From the NCBI GenBank assembly GCA_017305195.1, contig JAFKMU010000074.1, forward strand, positions 1 through 39,365: DNA of 39,365 bases. Direction: 5' to 3'. Below, piece after piece: positions 17,587-25,142 of the stretch. A program made the position numbers and the translations under genes. Position 1 is the stretch's first letter. Each line of letters begins with the position of its first letter. Below the pieces are notes generated by a model. The model was given only the letters and a program-made list of their open reading frames with translations, was not told the DNA's origin and searched no databases. This DNA is from Verrucomicrobiota bacterium (GTDB lineage Bacteria > Verrucomicrobiota > Verrucomicrobiia > Chthoniobacterales > Terrimicrobiaceae).

Positions 17587-18372
17587 CTAGTGTTTTACGG
17601 CTTGGGGTTTGCGGTTTTTTCTTCCGGCGACAAGCCACAGCATGCCGACTCCCAAAAGTAATATGGAGGAGGGTTCGGGAACAGCCGTCAGATTGACCGC
17701 ATCCAAGCCGACCCAGGGCTGCCCCGTGGCGACGACCGGATCGGTGCGCACTATGCTCAGCACATTGGAACCCAGCAGAAGATCGTCGGAGGCGAATGTG
17801 ACACTGTAGGTTTGGGCTGTGGTCATATTGCTGATAGATCCGAAAAGTACGCCATTCAGGTAAAACTCGATATTGTGGGAGCTCCCCGTCCCAAGGCTGA
17901 TGAAGCTGGTCGAGAAGCTCAAATAGGGTTCTGCCAGCTCAAGTGACGAAGCTTGGAAAAAGATATCAATCACCTGCCGCCCCAGGACATTTGCACTATC
18001 CAGGCCGTTCAAGGAACGGGGAAAGCCCAGGGTATTGGTCGGGTCGGAGCCTATTGTCGCTCCTCCTGCGGAGATCTGTCCTTGTTGGAGAGGCTCTGCC
18101 GTGGCCGATGTGGCTCCATATCCAGCGCCGTTCCCTGCATTCCAGGTGGACTTGCCGAGATTACCCGAGTAGTTGCCCGCGTCCACGTAGAATTGGGCGT
18201 TGTTGCGATTGTTCCCCTCCTGTTCGAATTCCGCGAGACTGTTGTCGAATGTTCCAATCTGGAAAATCACCGTTTGTGCCGGCAGCGAATTTCCAAAGCC
18301 CAGCATTGCCGCGACCGTGGCGACGATCCCGGCTTTCCGCAAGATGTCCAATGTTATGAGAGGATGTTTCAT
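17587..18372 (-). CDS. PEP-CTERM sorting domain protein
   Basis: A 261-residue exported protein. The N-terminus is a signal peptide ending near SLPAQT. Residues 35-230 form the beta-rich domain shared with the next gene. The C-terminus carries VPEPSSILLLGVGMLW followed by a basic tail (AGRKNRK), a textbook PEP-CTERM signal: Val-Pro-Glu-Pro, a hydrophobic helix, then arginines and lysines. Proteins with this signal are sorted by an exosortase to the outer surface. It is 122 bases downstream of the ribokinase stop and heads the tandem pair. The domain itself (IFQIGTFDNSLAEFEQEGNNRNN, LGTGSSHNIEFYLNGVLFG) is not one I can name; a lectin-like role is a guess. Confidence 0.85.
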   Translation of the reverse strand: MKHPLITLDILRKAGIVATVAAMLGFGNSLPAQTVIFQIGTFDNSLAEFEQEGNNRNNAQFYVDAGNYSGNLGKSTWNAGNGAGYGATSATAEPLQQGQISAGGATIGSDPTNTLGFPRSLNGLDSANVLGRQVIDIFFQASSLELAEPYLSFSTSFISLGTGSSHNIEFYLNGVLFGSISNMTTAQTYSVTFASDDLLLGSNVLSIVRTDPVVATGQPWVGLDAVNLTAVPEPSSILLLGVGMLWLVAGRKNRKPQAVKH

Positions 18373-18494
18373 ATAAGCATTCTTCGTCCGGGCGATGAAG
18401 TTCTGCCATAGCTATTTCTCTCAATCCGATGGCAGATTGTCTCATCGGAACTCCTCTCCCAGGCGGGGCATTAGGTCTTCTCCTTCAGCGGTTT

Positions 18495-19406
18495 TTACCG
18501 CGCCAGGAATCGCTCTGTTTCCGATCTGCCGGGATATGATGACTGGGCTCCCCGGGAGGTTACGGAGAGGGCGGCGGCAGCGCAGGCGATGCGGGCGGCT
18601 TCCTCGGTCGATGCGCCTTGAGCGAGGTTCGCGGCGAAGACGCCGGTGAAGCAGTCTCCGGCTCCCACCGTATCCACGGGCTCGACGGAGAAGGCCGGCA
18701 TCTGCCGGACGCCTTTTTGGTCGAAGATTCTGACGCCGTGAGCCCCCAGGGTCAGCACGACGGTTTTCACCCCCTGGTCGAGCAGCGCCCGTGCGGCTTC
18801 GTCCGGCGAGGCCGCTTCATGCTTCTCTTGCAAAAGGAGAATCTCATGATGGTTGGGAACGAGAAAATCAATCAGTGGAAGAACGTGAGAAGGCAGTATC
18901 GCCGCCGGGGCGGGGGTCAGAATCGTGCGGCAGCCGGCTTCCCGAGCCGTCCTCAATCCGGCCCAGACGGCTTCGTGGGGGATTTCCAGTTGAAACAGGA
19001 CGACGGAAAAAGCGCTCCAGTCGAGGGTTTCCCAATCTTTTTCCGAAACATTTCCATTTGCTCCCGGGACCACCGTGATGGCGTTTTCACCCGAGGAACA
19101 GACCGTGATCAGGGCGACTCCGCTGGTCGTTTCGCGCTCGCTGGCGATGTGCAGTTCGATCCCCTCGCGTCTCAGATGCTCCCGGTTTGCCGCCCCGAAG
19201 GCATCATCTCCCACTCTGCCCACAAGAGTCACGCGCGCTCCGCTGCGCCTCGCTGCCACGGCTTGATTGGCTCCCTTGCCGCCTTGAAAGATGTCAAAGC
19301 GGGTTCCCCCGACCGTTTCGCCCGGCGAGGGAATCCGCGGAGCCGATGCCATCAGATCCGTGTTGATGCTGCCGATCACAAGGACGGAGGCTTCGGCGGG
19401 AGTCAT
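18495..19406 (-). CDS. rbsK: Ribokinase (PfkB family)
   Basis: A 303-residue carbohydrate kinase of the PfkB/ribokinase family, expected to convert ribose and ATP to ribose-5-phosphate in the cytoplasm. The N-terminal motif VIGSINTDLMASAPRIPSPGETV, the sugar-binding GGKGANQAVAARRSG (residues 42-56) and the C-terminal DTVGAGDCFTGVFAANL, with the catalytic aspartate at 251, are all present. The ATG overlaps the stop of the upstream glycosidase gene by four bases, so it is coupled to that gene. Together with the nucleoside hydrolase of the same run it suggests handling of ribose-containing molecules. Kinases of this family vary in substrate, so ribose is inferred from the full-length match to RbsK motifs and from context. 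Confidence 0.87.
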   Translation of the reverse strand: MTPAEASVLVIGSINTDLMASAPRIPSPGETVGGTRFDIFQGGKGANQAVAARRSGARVTLVGRVGDDAFGAANREHLRREGIELHIASERETTSGVALITVCSSGENAITVVPGANGNVSEKDWETLDWSAFSVVLFQLEIPHEAVWAGLRTAREAGCRTILTPAPAAILPSHVLPLIDFLVPNHHEILLLQEKHEAASPDEAARALLDQGVKTVVLTLGAHGVRIFDQKGVRQMPAFSVEPVDTVGAGDCFTGVFAANLAQGASTEEAARIACAAAALSVTSRGAQSSYPGRSETERFLAR

Positions 19407-21964
19407 CGTCCTCCTACGAGGTAAAAATCACTCACTTCGAGACTGTTCTCCAAGAGAGAGGAGGGAGGCATGATATTTAGGCCCAGCGATATTTGCCGGA
19501 TCTGCCTTCCCAGAGGCTGGCCGTCTTCGCTTTTCTCAAGATAGCTGTCCAGTGGCAGGTAAACGACATGCCATTTCCCGTCGGCGGGAAGCACCGGAGA
19601 CATCTTGGTAAAGCGATGCTCGCCCCGATCATTCCAGGACATGAGCCTCACCGTGGCCGGGTGCAGGCAGCGGGCACGCACCACGACCCCCTCGATCTTG
19701 TCCCGGTCAACTTCCCCGGGAAGGGCGAGACGCGGATACACCCAGCGATCTCCTTTGCCCCAGACATTTCCCTTTCGGAAGGTGACATCGAACCCCCAGC
19801 CGGTATCTCCCACCCGGCGGAATTCCATTTCTCCCGAAGTGTTTTTTTCCCAATTCCCCAGGGTTTCGATGGGCAGGCGGGAACGATACGGAAAGGCCGC
19901 CAGCACGTCGTCGAGCTGCCGCGAGGGCAAAAGCGAGAGCACGAGAGGCGCGGGATTCTCTCCCTCGGCGGATTCCCCCAGCACCATGAGGAGTTTGTTG
20001 TCGTCGATGCCTCCGGTTAGTTCCGCCACATCGGCCTCCAACGCAACCGAGACGGAACTGTTCGGCGCAACCACCACCTGAGCCGCCGGAGGGGCGGATG
20101 GGATGCTCCGGAAATATCCGGCTGGCGAATTCCCTCCCATCGGGCTGTCTTTCGTGACCGAGCCGGTCTTCACCGATAGGGTTTTCTCTTCCGGGGAAAG
20201 GTTGTTCACGCGAACGCTGAAGGCAAAGCGGGAGGTGCCTTCCGCCAGATAGTATCCGCGATTGCATACCGGGAACTCCTTCACATCGACCTCCGCCTGC
20301 AGGACGATCGGGGAGGCTTTGGCCACTAGCGGGGCAGGCTGGCGGGATGCGGCCGACAAGCGGCCCGCCAGGGTGTCGGTCACCAGCCGGTCTTTCAGCG
20401 TGGACTTTTCCACCATCAGATAGACAAGTCCATCCGGGATCGGCGTTTTGCCTTCGGACGAGACCGGCAGCAGGCGTCCGTCGACGCCATAGGCCTCTCG
20501 GACGGGAAAGGGCGGAAGGATTTGGGCATAGGGGTTGATCTGTCCGGTGTAGGCCACCACGACCGCGTCGGCGGAGTTCTTCTTTTCAAAAACCCGGATG
20601 CGCTTCACTCCGGGGATGTCTTCCGGCTTCAAGTCCCCGGCGTAGGCCGCATCGGCGAGAATGCGCGCCGATTGGGCATACGCCGCCATGGAGCGCACCG
20701 GCGTCCCCTGGATGTCGAGCATCCCGAAATTTTTCCCCCGCTCATGCTGTCGCAGATACATGAAAGGAAAATACCGCTCGATCCCGCAGGCCTTGCCCTC
20801 TGTCGCGTTCATTGCAAAGTCACAGGCCACCGGGGCATCCTCGGCATAAAACGGACGCCGATCCGGCGCGCCGGTCCAGATCCTGTCGATCTCGTGCGGC
20901 TCCAGGTTTTTCTTCGGGCGAGGTTCGCCGTCTCCCTTCCAGGCCGAGCCGATTTCCGTGATCCAGAGTGGCTTGGACTCGCGCCCGAACGCCTTGAGCC
21001 ATCCCCGGAATCCGGCGATGTGGTTCTCAAGCTCCAGGGGAGGGCCGTAATAATGGAAGGTGATGAAATCCGATGCGTCGATCAGGCCGTTCCAGGCGGA
21101 GAGCTCCATATACGGACGGTTCAGAAAGGCAAAAGCGCCTCCTCCCATGGGCGTGCTCCCTCCTTGATTCAGGGCATACCGCAGGGTCTTTGCCACGGTC
21201 GTGTATTGCTCGGCCGGTTGATCTCCGCCAAAAAAAATATCCGGTTCATTCCAGGCCTCCACTCCTGCCCAATGCGCGCGCCATCGTTCCGCAATCTGTG
21301 TCCACGAGGCGCTCGTTTCCACCATGTTGCCAGGGAAGCGGTCTCCCTGTCCCCGACCGATCCACGCCGGCACGTCGTGAAACGTCTCCAGTACCCGCTT
21401 CTCGCCATATCGGGCGCGCAATGTCCCGTAACGGTAATGCGTCTCCCAGTCCCATTGGTTCTTGGCGGGGTTGATTTCAGCCCAGAAGACGCGCTCGCGG
21501 ACCAGTTGGATGCCGAAGCGTTGCAGATTGCGGAAAAGGGGCTCCCTCAAAGGGATCTGCGCGAACCACGAGAGGATTCCATCCATGCAGAAGAAACCGT
21601 CGGCGGGAGCCGTGCCGGGGGCCGACAGTATGCCGAAAGCCGTTTTTTCCGAAGGGAATGTCAATTCGTAGAACCCGGCCAGCAGCTGCATCTCAATTTT
21701 CGCCTTTCCCTGATCGTCGACGACGACGGTTCCCGACTTTATGACGGCTCCGGTGTAGTCGCTGACCTGATATTTTAGAATTTCCCCCGGCCTGGAGGAC
21801 TCCACGTAACGAACCCCGAGGGTAGACGCTTCATTCGAGGTGATCACAAAAGCGCCAATGTCTTCGGGAACCAATGCGGCCTTCGCGGTAAACGGACACA
21901 CCATGACCCCTGCGAGCAAGATTCCCAACGACCAGCGACAAGCACAGATAAAGATCGCACACAT
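19403..21964 (-). CDS. Secreted clan GH-A glycosidase (GH39-like) with C-terminal beta domains
   Basis: About 853 residues from the ATG at 21964; a TTG at 21997 would add 11. A signal peptide (MCAIFICACRWSLGILLAGVMVCPFTAKA) targets it for export. A short beta domain is followed by a TIM-barrel region: FGIQLVRERVFWAEINP, then HWAGVEAWNEPDIFFGG with acid/base Glu near residue 240, and KPLWITEIGSAW with nucleophile Glu near 337, the Asn-Glu and Glu pair of clan GH-A. The barrel resembles GH39 and some GH5-like enzymes. The last 250 residues contain a beta sandwich like a carbohydrate-binding module (WVYPRLALPG, VRLMSWNDRGEHRFTKM). It is the first gene of the minus-strand run and overlaps the ribokinase by four bases. 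The natural substrate is unknown. Confidence 0.8.
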   Translation of the reverse strand: MCAIFICACRWSLGILLAGVMVCPFTAKAALVPEDIGAFVITSNEASTLGVRYVESSRPGEILKYQVSDYTGAVIKSGTVVVDDQGKAKIEMQLLAGFYELTFPSEKTAFGILSAPGTAPADGFFCMDGILSWFAQIPLREPLFRNLQRFGIQLVRERVFWAEINPAKNQWDWETHYRYGTLRARYGEKRVLETFHDVPAWIGRGQGDRFPGNMVETSASWTQIAERWRAHWAGVEAWNEPDIFFGGDQPAEQYTTVAKTLRYALNQGGSTPMGGGAFAFLNRPYMELSAWNGLIDASDFITFHYYGPPLELENHIAGFRGWLKAFGRESKPLWITEIGSAWKGDGEPRPKKNLEPHEIDRIWTGAPDRRPFYAEDAPVACDFAMNATEGKACGIERYFPFMYLRQHERGKNFGMLDIQGTPVRSMAAYAQSARILADAAYAGDLKPEDIPGVKRIRVFEKKNSADAVVVAYTGQINPYAQILPPFPVREAYGVDGRLLPVSSEGKTPIPDGLVYLMVEKSTLKDRLVTDTLAGRLSAASRQPAPLVAKASPIVLQAEVDVKEFPVCNRGYYLAEGTSRFAFSVRVNNLSPEEKTLSVKTGSVTKDSPMGGNSPAGYFRSIPSAPPAAQVVVAPNSSVSVALEADVAELTGGIDDNKLLMVLGESAEGENPAPLVLSLLPSRQLDDVLAAFPYRSRLPIETLGNWEKNTSGEMEFRRVGDTGWGFDVTFRKGNVWGKGDRWVYPRLALPGEVDRDKIEGVVVRARCLHPATVRLMSWNDRGEHRFTKMSPVLPADGKWHVVYLPLDSYLEKSEDGQPLGRQIRQISLGLNIMPPSSLLENSLEVSDFYLVGGR

Positions 21965-22422
21965 GAACCTGACTCTATTTTTAACAAACGTGTGCAACGA
22001 TGTTCAGTTCTTTCAATCTCATGTCTTCATCTATCATGTGAACATGCGTGGGTTTTCGCGGGTAAATACCTCAAGAGTAGAAACCCCCTCTTTTCACGAA
22101 CTGTATAGCCATCGCCTTCTGGATAATTCTGTCGTTCGAAACGTGGGAAGGGACACTTTCCCGAAAAGGCCTTTTTGACACCAGACAGGAAATGCACGAT
22201 CCTTTATTTATCAATGGTTGCGGTCGATTCGTGTTCATAACGAAGGGGTAGGATTCAAAAGACCCCAGCGCCTCTGGTGAGATCTGACGAACAAGCCAGG
22301 TAACAAAAAGTAACATTTTTTTCGCCAAAACGGGCTCCAATTGCATTTTGAAGAATCTCGCAATGTGGCCCGCTGAGCCTTTATTCACGAGGCACTTTCT
22401 GGAGAAAGAATGGAAAATAAAC
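21965..22422. other. Intergenic region upstream of the GH39-like gene
   Basis: This 458-base AT-rich stretch lies between the glycosidase gene and the tRNA. It should hold the promoter for the minus-strand run. It contains a 12-base palindrome AAAAGGCCTTTT near 22164-22175 and two GTAAC words around an A-rich spacer near 22300-22315. No supported gene is seen; the open frame read across it on the minus strand runs through the tRNA gene. No promoter was located with confidence. Confidence 0.4.
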
Positions 22423-22499
22423 TGGTCGGGGCGACAGGATTCGAACCTGCGACCTCGTGGTCCCAAACCACGCGCTCTACCAAGCTAAGCTACGCCCCG
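22423..22499 (-). tRNA. tRNA-Pro (anticodon UGG)
   Basis: Read on the minus strand, the 77-base segment folds as a complete cloverleaf. The seven-base acceptor stem CGGGGCG pairs with CGCCCCG, there is an A discriminator, and the CCA end is encoded. The anticodon stem CGTGG/CCACG holds the seven-base loop TTTGGGA, giving anticodon TGG (proline, reading CCA and related codons). The T arm has the standard GGTTCGAATCC loop. No duplicate of the tRNA 3' end was seen nearby, so there is no sign that it was used as an attachment site in this window. Confidence 0.95.
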
Positions 22500-22626
22500 T
22501 AACTGCTGAACCGCCCATACTGTGCATCCCCTCCCCCGACCCGCAAGCAGATAAACCACTCGTTTTCGCCTACGCTCACCCGCAAATCCCGTTGCCGAAA
22601 CACCGGGTTCCGGCGAAATTCGAACC

Positions 22627-23394
22627 ATGCTCGCGCTCCTTCTCGTCGCTGCCTCGCTGCTTCCGCTTCCCTCGGGCCTGGTCGAGAAGGCCTTTCATGG
22701 CCGCTCGGGGGCCTATGTGCAGATCGACGTCCAGACCGGGGAGCGATACGAATCCGACGCGAAGGCCTGTGCGGCAAAGTTCGCCCCCTGCTCGACTTTC
22801 AAGATCTGGAACTCCGCCATCGGCCTTCAGCTCGGCCTCATCGCCAGTCCCGACGCGCCGTTTTGGAAATGGGACGGGGTGAAGCGCAATGTCGCCCCGG
22901 GGTGGAACCAGGACCAGACGCTGCGCTCGGCCTTCGCCGTCTCCTGCGTACCCGCCTACCAGGCCCTCGCCCGGCAGATCGGCAAGGTCCGCATGCAGGA
23001 GTGGATCGACCGCCTGGGCTACGGCGACCGCGACATCTCGGCAGGCATCGACGTCTTCTGGCTCCCCGCCCCGAATCGCAAAACCATCCTCCTCTCCGCC
23101 ATCGAGCAGGCGGAACTCACCGCTCGCCTCGCGAAGGGCGACGTCCCCTTTTCCACCCGCACCCAGGCCGAGCTCAAGGAGGTCATGAAAGTCCAGTCCA
23201 CTGCCAAGGGGACCCTCTACGGCAAGACCGGCACCGGCACGGATCGCGGCACGCGCATCGGGTGGTTCGTCGGCTACGTCGAGAGCGGCGGGAAGATGAA
23301 CGCCTTCGCCTGCCGCCTGGAGGGCGACGGCGTCATGGGCGCCGACGCCCGCAAGGCCGTGGAGTCCATCCTTGCCGGGCAGGGCCTGCTGTAA
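22627..23394 (+). CDS. Class D beta-lactamase-like (OXA-type) serine hydrolase
   Basis: A 255-residue protein with a short signal peptide and the full set of class D serine beta-lactamase motifs in order: Ser56-Thr-Phe-Lys59 (nucleophile and the lysine that is carbamylated in this class), Ser106-Cys-Val, Tyr132-Gly-Asp (YGN in most OXA enzymes) and Lys200-Thr-Gly, plus the FWL motif. Length and spacing match chromosomal OXA-type enzymes. It would act in the periplasm and could hydrolyse penicillins or be a related penicillin-binding hydrolase. The Asp in place of Asn in YGN may alter activity. It stands alone, facing away from the tRNA, with no blaR-type regulator in the window. Hydrolytic activity is inferred from motifs only. 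Confidence 0.85.
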   Translation: MLALLLVAASLLPLPSGLVEKAFHGRSGAYVQIDVQTGERYESDAKACAAKFAPCSTFKIWNSAIGLQLGLIASPDAPFWKWDGVKRNVAPGWNQDQTLRSAFAVSCVPAYQALARQIGKVRMQEWIDRLGYGDRDISAGIDVFWLPAPNRKTILLSAIEQAELTARLAKGDVPFSTRTQAELKEVMKVQSTAKGTLYGKTGTGTDRGTRIGWFVGYVESGGKMNAFACRLEGDGVMGADARKAVESILAGQGLL

Positions 23395-23754
23395 GCAGCT
23401 CCGCCCGCCCAGCGCCCGGCATCCATCCGCAGACAACCGCCGCCTTCTTCCCCGAAGACCGGAAAGACAGCCGGATGGCCTGGGCTCCCGCATCCTCAAC
23501 GAGCCCGGGTTGAAGCAGCCGGTCGACTCCAGCCCACCACGACCTCCTCGACGTCCACTTCGCACACCTTCCCATCGGACAGATCAACCCCAAAACCGCC
23601 AGCTTCCAAGCCGCCCCAATGTGTAACCTCCAACCCAATCAGGTGATACCTATGTTCTGAACCTGATGTGTTACCCATGTTCTGACTGCGCCCTGCGCCG
23701 AATAACTACTTCCCACTTCCGCCTTCCGAAATCCCACTTCAAAAGGCTTTCCAC
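23395..23754. other. Intergenic region with a probable transposon-end remnant
   Basis: There is no supported gene in these 360 bases. They contain two near-identical 16-base words, GATACCTATGTTCTGA at 23645-23660 and GTTACCCATGTTCTGA at 23670-23685 (14 of 16 positions agree), spaced 25 bases apart. Tandem words of this kind (ACCCATGTTCTGA) are familiar to me from ends of IS481/IS21-like elements next to integrase genes. No transposase gene remains, so if this reading is right it is only a scar. Confidence 0.4.
23645..23685. repeat. Two 16-bp direct repeats, possible IS end
   Basis: The words GATACCTATGTTCTGA and GTTACCCATGTTCTGA lie 25 bases apart, start to start. Multiple short direct repeats at a terminus are a hallmark of transposase-binding ends. 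No target-site duplication or partner end could be identified. Confidence 0.4.
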
Positions 23755-24771
23755 CTAAGGAACGAGCGCGTATTCCCTGCCCCGCTTGGTGAGCCATCCG
23801 GCCTCCATGGCTTTCTTGGCCATGCGGGAGATGCTACCCTTGGAGAGGCCCATTTCCTTCCCGATGTCCTCGGCTCCGGTCAGGCCGTCGGCAACCCATT
23901 GGCGAAACTCGTCCATGCGGCTGGTGCTGGTGGATTGAAGCCGGATGTTTCCCTCGTCGTCCATGGTGGATCGCCACTCCAGGCCGTACTGCTCGGTCGA
24001 GCTGTTGCGGTCCTTGGTAAAGACCGAACGAAAGCACACTCCCTCGTGTTGTTCCCGCAGCAGATCATCCAGCCTCATGACCCAGAATGCCGCGTCCTCG
24101 CGCCGTGACGTTCCGCGCATGGTGTCCTTGTTGCGGCCCGAGTGATGGACCAGCACGACGGCGATGCGGTGGCGGCGCAGGGTCAGCAGCCATCCGAGCA
24201 CGGCCTCCCAATCGTCCGCGTCGTTTTCCCTCACCCCGGAGAAAAGGCACGAGAGATTGTCGAGCAGGACGACGGAAATCTGCCGGTCGAGCATGTAGGC
24301 GGTGAGCCCGCGCTGCGAGGCGGGACTGGCGAAGTTCAACAGCTCCCCGGTCAGGTGAAAGAGCTCCTCATGGTTGAGCACGATGAGATCCTTGCTGCCG
24401 CCCATGCTCGCGATTCGCTCATCCAGAGCCTCACATGGCATCTCCCCATCGACGTACAACACTCGCCTCACGCCACCGGAAGCCCACGGGCCAAAGTCCC
24501 TGCCGCCCGCGATGGCAGTGGCCAGACCCAACGCCATCCATGTCTTGCCTACTCCGCGCGGAGCATGAATGAAACCCAGGTCTCCCTCCAGGAACCAATC
24601 CCCCATGACGCGCTGCCGGGCCGGAATCTCGACCGAAGGCCGCTGCGTGCTGGGACGCACGCACTGCTGCAGGGCCGCAAGCAAATCCGCCCCTCGCCGG
24701 TCGAGTTGCATGCTCGCGGACTGACTTTTCAGATAGTCGCTAAACAGCTGCCAGTTGCGCGCAAGGTTCAT
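23755..24771 (-). CDS. RepA-like AAA ATPase (RSF1010 RepA family), probable mobile-element gene
   Basis: A 338-residue RecA-fold ATPase. The Walker A motif is HAPRGVGKTWMALGLATAIAGG. The Walker B-like strand is VVLLDNLSCLFSG. A VVLVHHSGRNKDTMRGTSRREDAAFWVMRL segment is typical of RepA-like hexameric helicases of the RSF1010 type, which are often carried on integrated elements. The last 60 residues form a winged-helix DNA-binding domain (GAEDIGKEMGLSKGSISRMAKKAMEAGWLTKRG). A strong ribosome binding site, GGAGGTG, precedes the ATG. The TGA of a possible 22-codon upstream frame (MGYKTKQIHFNGEIVNGKGG) overlaps this ATG. No integrase or excisionase is present, so it looks like an orphan. Its role (replication initiation or regulation) is inferred. 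Confidence 0.75.
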   Translation of the reverse strand: MNLARNWQLFSDYLKSQSASMQLDRRGADLLAALQQCVRPSTQRPSVEIPARQRVMGDWFLEGDLGFIHAPRGVGKTWMALGLATAIAGGRDFGPWASGGVRRVLYVDGEMPCEALDERIASMGGSKDLIVLNHEELFHLTGELLNFASPASQRGLTAYMLDRQISVVLLDNLSCLFSGVRENDADDWEAVLGWLLTLRRHRIAVVLVHHSGRNKDTMRGTSRREDAAFWVMRLDDLLREQHEGVCFRSVFTKDRNSSTEQYGLEWRSTMDDEGNIRLQSTSTSRMDEFRQWVADGLTGAEDIGKEMGLSKGSISRMAKKAMEAGWLTKRGREYALVP

Positions 24772-25142
24772 CGCACACCTCCCTTTCCGTTCACGATCTC
24801 CCCGTTGAAATGGATTTGTTTCGTCTTATATCCCATGAGGATGAATATAAGCAGAAACACGGGCTTTTGAAAAGCTCCAACTCTCTCGGCGGCGAGATTT
24901 CGCGAAAGGAAATGCGCCGCCGGGCGAGAACGGGAAACGAATCCGCTCACGGCGCGGCGCTCCGGTTTTCGACCCCTGCGAGGCAGGGCCGCTGGCTGTG
25001 TCTTTCGTTCGTTTCACCGTTTCTCTCTTAAAGGAGAGAAACGGTGAAACGAACGACGCCCCTCGCAAAAAGCGCGCCGGGCGCAACGGATGACGAGGGG
25101 CTTTTCGATAGCCGAAAAGCCCTGCGGCCAGTGGGATGCGGG
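24772..25142. other. Intergenic region upstream of the RepA-like gene
   Basis: This 371-base stretch between the RepA-like gene and the FAD oxidoreductase carries an AT-rich part near 24810-24870 that may hold a promoter for the RepA-like gene. It also contains the long palindrome described separately. A 22-codon frame coupled to the RepA-like ATG (24836-24768) is possible but unproven. No other gene was supported. Confidence 0.45.
25005..25056. terminator. Long inverted repeat (about 23-bp arms), terminator or element end
   Basis: Bases 25005-25027 and 25034-25056 are exact reverse complements (TCGTTCGTTTCACCGTTTCT followed by CTC on the left arm), separated by six bases. The hairpin lies between the RepA-like gene and the 3' end of the FAD oxidoreductase gene. 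It could terminate transcription of the oxidoreductase gene, although there is no T-tract on either side. Arms this long and exact are unusual for a simple terminator, so an element end or recombination site is an alternative. Confidence 0.5.

Noticed and set aside
20522..21778. 418-codon plus-strand open frame
   Set aside because: Antisense to the GH39-like gene; no signal peptide or domain.
22071..22466. 131-codon minus-strand open frame
   Set aside because: It runs through the tRNA-Pro gene and has no recognisable product.
22423..22499. tRNA-Pro as an integration attachment site for the RepA-like element
   Set aside because: No second copy of the tRNA 3' end was found in the window and no integrase gene is present.
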